This document shows positions 15,655 through 22,558 of a stretch of 32,370 bases of DNA, one piece after another. The notes beneath the pieces were generated by a model. It made no database searches. It was not told the origin of the DNA and worked only from the letters and a program-made list of their open reading frames with translations. The DNA is taken from NCBI GenBank assembly GCA_027068455.1, contig JAMOSN010000079.1, positions 1 through 32,370 on the forward strand, written 5' to 3'. Source of the DNA: Sulfurimonas sp. (GTDB taxonomy: Bacteria; Campylobacterota; Campylobacteria; Campylobacterales; Sulfurimonadaceae). How positions within the stretch are numbered: the first letter of the stretch is position 1; each line of letters starts with the position of its first letter. Position numbers and translations under genes: made by a program.

Positions 15655-16916
15655 TTTATAATCTCCCTTATATAGTTTTTAAGATATTTATATATTTTCT
15701 CAATATCTGGACCATCAACTCTGTTTGTTAAGAGTATACGTAATGGTTGCAAAAAGTTTTCTTTGCTGAGGTCTGTTTTTTGCATGATATACTCTTCAAA
15801 AGCACTGTACTCTTCAAAATGGGGTGCATTTTGAAGTGCTGCAATGATTTTGGATGTTGCTTCTTTATAATCCTCAGGAATATCACGAGATTCAAAAATA
15901 GGTGCTATTTGCTTCTTTAACTCTTTTGTGGTGCATATTTCATCTACATATAAACGAGCTAGCTCACCTATTTCAGCATCAGCAAATCCTACATAACGGG
16001 AAAGTTCTTTGGCATCCATCAGCTTTAAATGCTCTTTATTGATTGTATTAAGTATATCAATATCAAAGTGAATAGGGGAGTTTGTAAGCATATCTATTTG
16101 AAACCATTCTTTAGCTTCATTGAGAGTAAATATCTTCTGAGGCACGTTATTTCCAATTGATATTAAATAATTTGAAATTGCTTCAGGAAGATAACCTTGT
16201 TCTAAAAGTGATGTAACACTCACATCATTTGCAAAAGAGGGGATATGTGCATAGCGTATCGTTTTATCGTATCCTAGTTGCTTGCGAATATGCTCCTGTT
16301 TTGGTGTTTGATCCAAATGTTTATCACTACGAATAATAAAGGAGATATCACTTAACATATCATCAACTGCAGATGCAAAAGTTGCTGTTGGTGTTTTGTC
16401 TCTATTCATTATAACAAAGCTATCAACTGTATCAGGTTGAAAAACAATATCACCTTTTATCGTATCATCAATCACTATCGGTTTTTCTGGACGAACTATT
16501 CGAACACTAAAAGGAGCTGTATTGTCTATCACAAGTTCAGGAGGTAAGTTGCGACAAGCATCATCATAATGGTATGTTGTATTGGCATCTTTAGCTTCTT
16601 GACGTTTTTTATCTAACCATTCATCAGAACAAAAACAACTAAACGCTTTTTTTCTATGGAGTAGATCAAGTGCCATTGCAGAGTGAAAACGTACATTTTG
16701 ACTCTGATAAACTACATGAGAGTATTCAATACCAAAAAGAGCCAAAATATCTAAAATCTCTTGATCTTTACCTTCAACATTTTTCTCTTTTTGTATATCT
16801 TCAATACGTACTATGATATCTTCGTTATGTTGTTTAGCTGCAAGATAGTTTAAAAGAGCGATACGTAAATCTTCAAGAGAGATATCACCAGTAGGGCTTG
16901 GAGCAAATCTTAACAT
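15651..16916 (-). CDS. Glutamyl-tRNA synthetase-like protein with degenerate active site
   Basis: An intact 421-aa frame clearly homologous to bacterial GluRS over its whole length: APSPTG at residues 5-10, RIED at 37-40, a connective region around 95-145, and GYLPEAISNYL at 241-251. The catalytic features are broken. The HIGH tetrad is replaced by SLED (13-16), the glutamate-pocket PTYNFA is PTATFA (176-181), and RGEDH is RSDKH (196-200). The ILN-x-GKKMSKR segment expected before VSV is deleted at about 229-232. The frame is otherwise uninterrupted and codon use looks normal, so it is maintained rather than decaying. It lies just downstream of tRNA-Glu on the same strand and is coupled to yggT. 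It may be a tRNA-binding or regulatory pseudo-synthetase; an intact GluRS must exist elsewhere. Confidence 0.85.
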   Translation of the reverse strand: MLRFAPSPTGDISLEDLRIALLNYLAAKQHNEDIIVRIEDIQKEKNVEGKDQEILDILALFGIEYSHVVYQSQNVRFHSAMALDLLHRKKAFSCFCSDEWLDKKRQEAKDANTTYHYDDACRNLPPELVIDNTAPFSVRIVRPEKPIVIDDTIKGDIVFQPDTVDSFVIMNRDKTPTATFASAVDDMLSDISFIIRSDKHLDQTPKQEHIRKQLGYDKTIRYAHIPSFANDVSVTSLLEQGYLPEAISNYLISIGNNVPQKIFTLNEAKEWFQIDMLTNSPIHFDIDILNTINKEHLKLMDAKELSRYVGFADAEIGELARLYVDEICTTKELKKQIAPIFESRDIPEDYKEATSKIIAALQNAPHFEEYSAFEEYIMQKTDLSKENFLQPLRILLTNRVDGPDIEKIYKYLKNYIREIIK

Positions 16917-17015
16917 TCAATTTCCTAAAAATAATTTTTCGCGATTTTATCATAAATATAATTAATTTTTAATTGTTGTTTTTATAAATAAAATTTTTGG
17001 AGGATTTTTTAAAAG

Positions 17016-17090
17016 TGGTGACCCCTAGGAGACTCGAACTCCTGTAACATGGATGAAAACCATGGATCCTAACCGCTAGACGAAGGGGCC
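17016..17090 (-). tRNA. tRNA-Glu (anticodon UUC)
   Basis: A complete cloverleaf can be drawn. The acceptor begins GGCCCCT, pairing with AGGGGTC, and the D-arm is GTCTAGCGGTTAGGAT. The anticodon stem CATGG/CCATG encloses loop TTTTCAT with anticodon TTC, and the T-arm is AGGAG-TTCGAGT-CTCCT. CCA is encoded. The strong resemblance to bacterial tRNA-Glu in the first 25 nt supports the identity. It is isolated from other tRNAs and lies 99 bp before the GluRS-like gene on the same strand. Confidence 0.97.
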
Positions 17091-17130
17091 ACTTTTGATT
17101 TGAAGAACAACTTTGTTTTGTTGTGACGGA

Positions 17131-17136
17131 ATTATA
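17131..17136 (-). promoter_or_regulatory. Putative -10 element for tRNA-Glu
   Basis: A TATAAT on the minus strand lies about 41 bp before the tRNA 5' end, consistent with a short leader. The upstream -35 region is T-rich with no clear hexamer. The element partly overlaps one arm of an inverted repeat (17133-17172). Confidence 0.5.
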
Positions 17137-17172
17137 TAGATTTCACCCTTAAAAAAAGATAAAATCTATATA
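17133..17172. repeat. 11-bp perfect inverted repeat between response regulator and tRNA-Glu
   Basis: TATATAGATTT at 17133-17143 and AAATCTATATA at 17162-17172 are perfect complements separated by 18 bp. That spacer holds a run of seven T on the minus strand. It lies just after the response-regulator stop. It could be an mRNA 3' structure, or an operator over the tRNA promoter; the T-run is inside the loop, so it is not a standard terminator. Confidence 0.5.
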
Positions 17173-17176
17173 GAAG

Positions 17177-17728
17177 TTAGTTTTGGCTATAAAAATTTCT
17201 TAATGCACGAATAATGACTGCATTTTTAGAGATAGACTCAGCTTTTGCATTGTCATTTACTGTCTCATAAAGATCTAATGGTAAAGAGATAGAGAATGTT
17301 TTTGTTTCAATTTTTTTCTTTTTAGCAACCATTGAAACAACATTACCTAAAAGCTCGATGATTTTTTTCGTATCAATAGGTTTTTGGATAAAGCTGTTAA
17401 CACCAACCTCAATAGATTCAGAGATTTTTTCAATATCATTACTTGCAGAGATAACAATAATGATTTGATTAGGATTGATTTGGCGAATTTTACGAGAAAG
17501 CTCAATACCATCCATACCTTCCATAATAATGTCAACAAAAACAACATCTGGTTTTTTCTCTTCATAAATTTTCAATGCACTCTCTCCATCAAAACAAGAG
17601 TCAACATTAGAAAAAAAGTTTTTAAATGTTGAACTTAAAAGCTCATTTGTAACTTTTTCATCTTCAACAACCATAGCTGTCAGTTTTTTCGTTTGTTCCG
17701 TTAATTGAATTAAATCCATATTACTCAT
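17177..17728 (-). CDS. Response regulator: receiver domain plus C-terminal ribbon-helix-helix-like domain
   Basis: A 183-aa protein. The CheY-like receiver domain (about residues 15-135) has the acidic pair Glu22-Asp23, phospho-acceptor Asp66 (VVFVDIIM), the SAS switch segment at 94-96 and Lys116 (IQKP). A linker rich in Lys follows. The last 45 residues (FSISLPLDLYETVNDNAKAE, then SKNAVIIRALRNFY) look like an Arc/MetJ-type ribbon-helix-helix DNA-binding unit. That is an uncommon output domain for a receiver. AAGGA precedes the ATG with good spacing. No histidine kinase is adjacent, so it is an orphan regulator. DNA targets are unknown. Confidence 0.87.
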   Translation of the reverse strand: MSNMDLIQLTEQTKKLTAMVVEDEKVTNELLSSTFKNFFSNVDSCFDGESALKIYEEKKPDVVFVDIIMEGMDGIELSRKIRQINPNQIIIVISASNDIEKISESIEVGVNSFIQKPIDTKKIIELLGNVVSMVAKKKKIETKTFSISLPLDLYETVNDNAKAESISKNAVIIRALRNFYSQN

Positions 17729-17832
17729 AAAATATCCTTTGTGTATATATTTATATTCTTATTTGTGAACTATATCATAAAATAGTAAATAATATTCACA
17801 TATTCGAACAGCTGTTTTTTTTTAACAAGTAA

Positions 17833-18048
17833 TTATTTTTCACTTTTAAATTGATTTAACCAATCAACATCAACTTTTTGAACATCATCTTTTTGTTGTA
17901 GCAAAGAATCGATTATATTTACAAGTGTATCTTCATCCATAAATTCCAAAAGAGCCGGATTGATAGAAGTAGGGCTTACACCTTTATAAGTGTTGAGTAA
18001 ATTTTGTATATCTTCAATTAATTGCTGTTTTCTTTCTTGATTATCCAT
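17833..18048 (-). CDS. Small hypothetical acidic/helical protein
   Basis: A 71-aa (75 aa from the earlier ATG at 18060) protein predicted largely helical: DNQERKQQLIEDIQNLLNTY, then a Pro-containing turn (GVSPTSINPALLEFM), then LVNIIDSLLQQ. There are no Cys and no membrane segment. The ATG at 18048 is preferred because GGAG lies about 7 nt upstream, inside the alternative N-terminus. It lies about 100 bp upstream of the response regulator on the same strand; I do not recognise the family. The following 18061-18277 gap is AT-rich and holds nothing further I can identify apart from the rnpB 3' flank. Confidence 0.55.
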   Translation of the reverse strand: MDNQERKQQLIEDIQNLLNTYKGVSPTSINPALLEFMDEDTLVNIIDSLLQQKDDVQKVDVDWLNQFKSEK

Positions 18049-18277
18049 TTTTTTCTCCATTTGATCTATATTTTTGAAATATGGACTTTTATACCTTTAT
18101 GTATAGTTTTACATTAGCAATTTTTTTTAAGCACCTTATATCAAAAATATAGAGCTGTTTTTTTCACCTTTCATACAAAATAAACTTTGGTTAACATAAT
18201 GTAAATTCTCTTAAAAAAATATTTTACTTTCTAAAACCTAAATATAAATTAAGAAAAGGACTATTCTGTGATTTTAA

Positions 18278-18618
18278 CAGATACGAGATAAGCCGAGTTT
18301 TGTTTTGATAGCATTAATCTACTGCATATTTTACAATATGCCTCCAGCGAAGCAATAGCATTGTAAGACGCTAACCATCTGCTTCTTGCTGCCATGTTGG
18401 GTTTACAAGCTCTCTATGTTGCCATAAAGACTGGTGGTCTCTTACACCACCGTTTCACCCTTACTACTTTATTCAAGTTACGGACAAAAAGTAGCGGTCT
18501 AGTTTCTGTTGCACTTTCCCTCGTATCACTACGGCCATTCGTTAAATGGAACATTGTCTTACAGCAGCTCGGACTTTCCTCTTGCTTTAACACGCAAGTA
18601 ACTATCTCTCGTATCTGA
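18278..18618 (-). ncRNA. rnpB: RNase P RNA (M1 RNA), bacterial type A
   Basis: Catalytic RNA of ribonuclease P that removes tRNA 5' leaders. On the minus strand the universally conserved GAGGAAAGTCCGAGCT is present near the 5' end. ACAGAAA, GGGTGAAACGGTG and the GGTAAACCC-like segment (GTAAACCC) sit in order, and the 3' portion ends in AACTCGGCTTATC. The ends GATACGAGA (5') and TCTCGTATC (3') pair to form P1, which defines the boundaries to within a few bases. A hairpin CTTGC-GTGTTAAA-GCAAG near the 5' end contains one copy of the dispersed AACACGCA motif. Any open frame across this RNA is spurious. Confidence 0.95.
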
Positions 18619-18624
18619 AACAGT

Positions 18625-18630
18625 ATTATA
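18625..18630 (-). promoter_or_regulatory. Putative -10 element of rnpB
   Basis: A perfect TATAAT on the minus strand, 7 bp before the predicted RNase P RNA 5' end. The -35 region would fall at about 18648-18653, immediately next to the first operator palindrome at 18656. Confidence 0.65.
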
Positions 18631-18655
18631 CAGAAAAAACACAGAGATATAAAAT

Positions 18656-18763
18656 GAACACTTGTTAACTATACTAAGCTATAATATGAACAAGTGTTCT
18701 TAATAGAAAAATAATAAAAGAACACTTGTTCTTATAGATAGATTTAAATATGAACAAGTGTTA
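18656..18763. promoter_or_regulatory. Array of four 12-bp operator-like palindromes at exact 32-bp spacing
   Basis: Four copies of GAACA-NN-TGTT(C/A) occur at 18656-18667 (centre CT), 18688-18699 (AG), 18720-18731 (CT) and 18752-18763 (AG). Start-to-start distance is 32 bp each time, about three helical turns, so all sites face the same side of the helix. The central dinucleotide alternates, so neighbours form inverted pairs. The array fills the region between rnpB and the TetR-family gene and covers the latter's predicted promoter. It is most simply the autoregulatory operator of that TetR protein. Confidence 0.8.
18680..18685 (+). promoter_or_regulatory. Putative -10 element of the TetR-family gene
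   Basis: A TATAAT lies between operator copies 1 and 2. Its start site would fall in copy 2 (about 18692), and copy 1 covers the -35 zone. Protein bound at either site should block initiation. Confidence 0.6.
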
Positions 18764-18778
18764 ATAAAAGGAGATTAA

Positions 18779-19396
18779 ATGCCTGAAAATAGGGATATCA
18801 AAACGGAAAGTCCTACGAAAACAAAAATAAGAAAAGTTGCTTCTACCCTCTTCTCTCAATATGGCTACAAAGGAACAAGTGTAAGAAAAATTGCTGCTGA
18901 AGTTGGTATTAGAGAGAGTGCTTTATATAATCATTTTAAAAATAAAGAGGAGATTTTCCTAGATATTGCACAGGAGATCTTTAGCTCCCCTTTCCATTTT
19001 TCACATGATGAAATTCAAGAATTAGCACTTAGAGGAAAACCATTTTTACAAAAATTTACTATGCACTATAAGATGCTTACTTTTGATAAATCAAGCGAAA
19101 GTATGTTTAGGTTACTTATGATAGAGCTGATGCAAAATCAAGAGCTTAGAGAGCAGTTTATGAGTCAATTTCATGATGCAAATATAAAAGTATTATCAGA
19201 AGGATTCTTTGTGATGATGCAAAACAATCTTATTCGATCTTCAGATCCTATGATGATTGCTTATGAATTTATAAGCACCCTCTTCTACATTAGACTGCAA
19301 GTAACTGTTTTAAAGTTTGATACAAAACCAGTGAACCATTTAACAACTCAATTTGAAAAACATGTAGATTTCTTTTGGGAAAGTATAAAGGTCTAA
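18779..19396 (+). CDS. TetR/AcrR family transcriptional regulator
   Basis: A 205-aa dimeric repressor. The N-terminal HTH is typical: IRKVASTLFSQYGYKGTSVR (about 17-36), then KIAAEVGIRESALYNHFKNKEEIF (37-60). The C-terminal two thirds is a ligand-binding helical domain without recognisable specificity. AAGGAG at 18768-18773 precedes the ATG. The gene is monocistronic; it faces the oor operon tail-to-tail. Four phased palindromes lie directly upstream, suggesting tight autoregulation. No transporter or enzyme gene is divergently linked; the divergent neighbour is rnpB. Its regulon and inducer cannot be told from here. Confidence 0.92.
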   Translation: MPENRDIKTESPTKTKIRKVASTLFSQYGYKGTSVRKIAAEVGIRESALYNHFKNKEEIFLDIAQEIFSSPFHFSHDEIQELALRGKPFLQKFTMHYKMLTFDKSSESMFRLLMIELMQNQELREQFMSQFHDANIKVLSEGFFVMMQNNLIRSSDPMMIAYEFISTLFYIRLQVTVLKFDTKPVNHLTTQFEKHVDFFWESIKV

Positions 19397-19440
19397 TATT
19401 TTATAGTATTAGATACTAATTAATATTAGTTCCTGAGTAT

Positions 19441-19469
19441 AAAAAAAGCAACCCTCTTTCGAGAGTTGC
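19441..19469 (-). terminator. Intrinsic terminator of the oorDABC operon
   Basis: On the minus strand GCAACTCTC-GAAA-GAGGGTTGC forms a 9-bp stem (one G-U pair) with a GAAA tetraloop, followed at once by seven T (19447 down to 19441). It lies about 20 bp after the oorC stop. On the plus strand the stem has a mismatch and no T-run follows, so it works for the oor side only. Confidence 0.88.
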
Positions 19470-19490
19470 CACTTTAAAAAAGAAAGATAT

Positions 19491-20045
19491 TTATTTACCC
19501 ATCGCTTCTAAAGCATATTTTTTACCAAGCTCATACGCTTTTCTGTTTGCTGCATGAACTTTAGGTGGTACTTTAGAAAGCATAGTCTCGATTAAAGACT
19601 CCTCCGGAAGTACGTTTGTCATTGTATTTGTAATTGCAAGAGCAACAACAGATTGAGTAATTACATTACCAACCTCTTCTTTTGCAATTGTAATAATCGG
19701 AATTTCATAAATAGTCCATTTTTTTCTATCTTCATCAGTTGGTGTTACTAGGTTTGGATCAACAACAATGATTCCACCTGGTTTTACACCATTTTTAAAT
19801 TGCTGATAAGAAACATCTGCAACTGAAAGCATAAAATCAATTTCACCTTCATTTGCATATGGATAACGAATCTCATCATCATCAAGAGTTATATCAACAA
19901 CTGTTGCTCCACCACGTACTTGTGATGTATAAGTAGCAGTCTTTAGTCCATAACCACCATTTTTAATTTTACAAGCAGCCATAATTTCACCAGCTAGTAA
20001 AACACCTTGACCACCAACACCCGTAAATCTTAATGTATGTCTCAT
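19491..20045 (-). CDS. oorC: 2-oxoglutarate:acceptor oxidoreductase, gamma subunit (OorC)
   Basis: Gamma domain of the ferredoxin/flavodoxin-linked 2-oxoacid oxidoreductase family, 184 aa. It starts with the typical FTGVGGQGVLLAGEIMA and contains GLKTATYTSQVRGGATVVDI, the CoA-associated region. It is the last gene of oorDABC, 10 nt after oorB with AAGGA before its ATG, and ends just before a strong terminator. Together the complex interconverts 2-oxoglutarate with succinyl-CoA and CO2. In an autotroph using the reductive TCA cycle it fixes CO2 onto succinyl-CoA. Confidence 0.95.
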   Translation of the reverse strand: MRHTLRFTGVGGQGVLLAGEIMAACKIKNGGYGLKTATYTSQVRGGATVVDITLDDDEIRYPYANEGEIDFMLSVADVSYQQFKNGVKPGGIIVVDPNLVTPTDEDRKKWTIYEIPIITIAKEEVGNVITQSVVALAITNTMTNVLPEESLIETMLSKVPPKVHAANRKAYELGKKYALEAMGK

Positions 20046-20055
20046 CGGTCAGTCC

Positions 20056-20910
20056 TTATATTTTATTATCGAAATCAGCTCGAGTGATTTTAGCACCCTT
20101 ACCTTGAGCTGCTTCAATTACTCTGTCATATAAATCACAATATTCTGGTTGTTCTACTTGACGAAGTACACCAGTTGGTAATTTTTGTGCTTTTTCTTCT
20201 TCAGAAAGAGCATCAAATTTTCTTACAGGTACTGTGATACTGTCTATCCAAGCAAGATTTTCCATAGCATTAGCCATTTTGTTTTTACGTCCAAGGTTAA
20301 TATGGCAGTTTGAAAGTACCTCTACAAAAGAGAAACCTTTGTGTGAAAATGCTTTTACTAAAATCTTTTCAAGTTTTTTAGGATCAATCATAGATTCACG
20401 AGCAACAAAAGATGCACCAGCACCCATAGCTAAACCACTTGCATTGAAAGTTGGATCAATATTTCCTTGTTTCATTGTAACAGACCACATACCTTGTGGA
20501 GTTGTTGGTGAAGTTTGAGAATTAGTTAAACCATAAATAAAGTTATTAATTAAAATAAAGTTTAAGTCAATATTACGACGACAACCATGAATAGTGTGGT
20601 TACCACCAATAGCAAGACCATCACCATCACCAGCAACAACAATTACATGTTTATCTGGGTTTGCAAGTTTAATACCTGTAGCATAAGCAACAGTACGACC
20701 ATGTGTTGTGTGAACTGTATTACAATCGATATATGAACTAAAGCGTCCAGAACAACCGATTCCTGAAACAACACAAACATCATTCATATCCCAACCCATT
20801 TTTTCAATAGCACGGATAGTAGCTTTTAAAATAACTCCATCACCACATCCCCAACACCAAAGTGTTGGCATCTTATTTACTCTTAAATATTTGTCATAAT
20901 TAAATGCCAT
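20056..20910 (-). CDS. oorB: 2-oxoglutarate:acceptor oxidoreductase, beta subunit (OorB, TPP-binding)
   Basis: Thiamine-diphosphate subunit, 284 aa. The TPP/Mg motif GDGDG is at residues 94-98, with the conserved NN at 122-123 (FILINNFIYGLTNSQTSPTT). Iron-sulfur ligand cysteines are seen as Cys19 and Cys22 (CWGCGDG) and Cys53 (IGCSGR). The start overlaps the oorA stop by 1 nt (TAATG), so subunits are made in a fixed ratio. Confidence 0.96.
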   Translation of the reverse strand: MAFNYDKYLRVNKMPTLWCWGCGDGVILKATIRAIEKMGWDMNDVCVVSGIGCSGRFSSYIDCNTVHTTHGRTVAYATGIKLANPDKHVIVVAGDGDGLAIGGNHTIHGCRRNIDLNFILINNFIYGLTNSQTSPTTPQGMWSVTMKQGNIDPTFNASGLAMGAGASFVARESMIDPKKLEKILVKAFSHKGFSFVEVLSNCHINLGRKNKMANAMENLAWIDSITVPVRKFDALSEEEKAQKLPTGVLRQVEQPEYCDLYDRVIEAAQGKGAKITRADFDNKI

Positions 20911-22064
20911 TACATCATCTCCTTAACTTTTGCTACCATCTCAGCAGGTGCGATTGGGCGACCATTTGCTTTAAGTAAAGTTGTGAAATCATTTCTTTTA
21001 ATAACTCTCTCTACCTCTTTTGAATATTGACCCATGTTAAGTTCAGTTACAAGAATTTTATCTTTAAATCTTTCACCAATCTCTTCTAATTTTTTTACAG
21101 GTGATGGCCATAGCATAATTGGTCTCAATAAACCTGCTTTAATACCTTCACTTCTAAGCTTTTTGACAGCTTCGTAAGCACCAAGTGCGATTGAACCATA
21201 AGCAATGATACAAACTTCTGCATCATCCAAATCTACTTCTTCATAATCTGGAAGATCATCAAGACCACCATTTTCTAAATGAATTGTATTGATCTTACCA
21301 ACGAGACGTTCAATATTAAATTCACATTGTTCAGCATCTTCAGTTGGGAAACCTTCTGCACCATGATGAAGACCAGTAACATGATATTTATACCCTTGGA
21401 ACATTGGATTAAGTACAGCTGGTTTATTCATAGGAACATCATATGGTTTGTAGTCAGCTGGATCACCTTCAAAAACTTCACGATTTACAATAGAAGCTTC
21501 AATCTCTTCTAAATCAGGAAGAATTGCTTTACCATGCATATGACCAATAGTTTCATCAAGTAAAACAAAAACAGGAGTCATATACTTTTCAGCTAAGTTA
21601 AAACCACGAACAGTTTCAGTATAACATTCAGAAAGTGAACCTGCACATAATGTAATAGAAGCATAATCTCCATGCGTTGGATATTGAGCTTGACCGATAT
21701 CTGCTTGAGAAACACGAGTAGGAAGACCAGTCGATGGACCACCACGCATAACATTTACAATTACTAATGGAATCTCAGCAATAAAAGCAAGACCAATTTG
21801 CTCAGCTTTTAGTGAAATACCAGGACCTGATGTCGCTGTATATGACTTTACACCTGATGCAGATGCACCAATAGCAGCACAAATACCAGCTATTTCATCT
21901 TCCATTTGAATAAATTTACCACCAACTTTTGGCATTAAATCTGATGCTACATGCATAACTTCTGAAGATGGAGTAATTGGATACCCACTAAAAAATCTTG
22001 CACCTGCATCGATAGCTGCCATTGAAGACAGTTCATTACCTGTTGAAATTACTTCTCTTGCCAT
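20910..22064 (-). CDS. oorA: 2-oxoglutarate:acceptor oxidoreductase, alpha subunit (OorA)
   Basis: Alpha subunit (pyrimidine-binding and transketolase C-like domains), 384 aa. It contains ARFFSGYPITPSSEVMH near the start, the TSGPGISLKAEQIGLAF segment (about 78-94) and MRGGPSTGLPTRVSQADI, all typical of KorA/OorA. The C-terminal part has the AYGSIALGAYEAVKKLR strand-turn. It overlaps oorD by 1 nt and oorB by 1 nt. Confidence 0.96.
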   Translation of the reverse strand: MAREVISTGNELSSMAAIDAGARFFSGYPITPSSEVMHVASDLMPKVGGKFIQMEDEIAGICAAIGASASGVKSYTATSGPGISLKAEQIGLAFIAEIPLVIVNVMRGGPSTGLPTRVSQADIGQAQYPTHGDYASITLCAGSLSECYTETVRGFNLAEKYMTPVFVLLDETIGHMHGKAILPDLEEIEASIVNREVFEGDPADYKPYDVPMNKPAVLNPMFQGYKYHVTGLHHGAEGFPTEDAEQCEFNIERLVGKINTIHLENGGLDDLPDYEEVDLDDAEVCIIAYGSIALGAYEAVKKLRSEGIKAGLLRPIMLWPSPVKKLEEIGERFKDKILVTELNMGQYSKEVERVIKRNDFTTLLKANGRPIAPAEMVAKVKEMM

Positions 22065-22399
22065 TACTTAGCTCCTTTTTGATCAAGCGACATATAGTTA
22101 TTTGCGACAATAGCAGCTTGTCTTTCTTTCGCTTCATCCGTTAATTTAGCGAATTTGTATTCTTTTCTATCTGCTACATAGATAGCAAAGTCTGGACATG
22201 AAAGTTCACACTCCATACATCCAATACATGATTCTGGATGATCAATAGAGATCATTGCCCCAAGTGTAGAGTTTTTATTGTATTTCATACCTAAAACTCC
22301 TGCTGGACATACTGCAACACAAATATCACACGCCTTACAGTTATTAGTGTTTACCCATACAGGTTGGTTGCCTGGGTTTTCAGTTTTAAAAGTTCCCAT
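22064..22399 (-). CDS. oorD: 2-oxoglutarate:acceptor oxidoreductase, delta subunit (OorD, 2[4Fe-4S] ferredoxin-like)
   Basis: A 111-aa ferredoxin-type subunit with two [4Fe-4S] motifs: CKACDICVAVCP (about residues 21-32) and CIGCMECELSCP (about 57-68). It passes electrons between the catalytic subunits and an external ferredoxin. It is the first gene of oorDABC, after a 159-bp gap from sucD that contains promoter-like and palindromic DNA. Confidence 0.95.
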   Translation of the reverse strand: MGTFKTENPGNQPVWVNTNNCKACDICVAVCPAGVLGMKYNKNSTLGAMISIDHPESCIGCMECELSCPDFAIYVADRKEYKFAKLTDEAKERQAAIVANNYMSLDQKGAK

Positions 22400-22513
22400 T
22401 TATTCTCCTATTTTAAAGATACAAATCTTTCATGACTTGTATGCTAATCTTTATCTCAAAAGAGTAGCTTAGTTTGCATAATTTTATAATAAAATGTGTT
22501 ACGAGCGCCCCCT

Positions 22514-22533
22514 TTGTAACAAGAATGTTACAA
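22514..22533. promoter_or_regulatory. Palindrome upstream of oorDABC, candidate operator
   Basis: TTGTAACA-AGAA-TGTTACAA is a perfect 8-bp inverted repeat in the 159-bp gap between sucD and oorD. On the minus strand it is followed by an AT-rich stretch around 22480-22495 (TTTTATTATAAAA) that could supply a -10. No T-run follows the palindrome, so a terminator is less likely than a regulator site. A smaller AAAGAT/ATCTTT hairpin lies at 22415-22430 in the leader. Confidence 0.5.
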
Positions 22534-22558
22534 TATGAGGCTCACACAAGCTTTTATG

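Noticed and set aside
15651-16916. GluRS-like gene as a pseudogene
   Set aside because: The motif losses are real, but the frame has no stop or frameshift, is full length and is coupled to yggT, so it is listed as a CDS.
17133-17172. Inverted repeat as a rho-independent terminator of the response regulator gene
   Set aside because: The T-run lies inside the loop rather than after the stem, and one arm overlaps the tRNA promoter -10.
17811-17825. AACAGCTGTT followed by a T-run as a terminator near 17810
   Set aside because: The T-run is on the plus strand while both flanking genes are on the minus strand, and the palindrome has no loop.
18394-18618. 74-codon open frame on the plus strand
   Set aside because: It is antisense to the RNase P RNA, whose conserved core and P1 pairing are clear; the peptide has no family features.
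18656-18763. Four repeats with 20-bp spacers as a mini CRISPR array
   Set aside because: Repeats are only 12 bp, are palindromic and alternate in orientation, spacers are AT-rich with promoter elements, and no cas gene is near.
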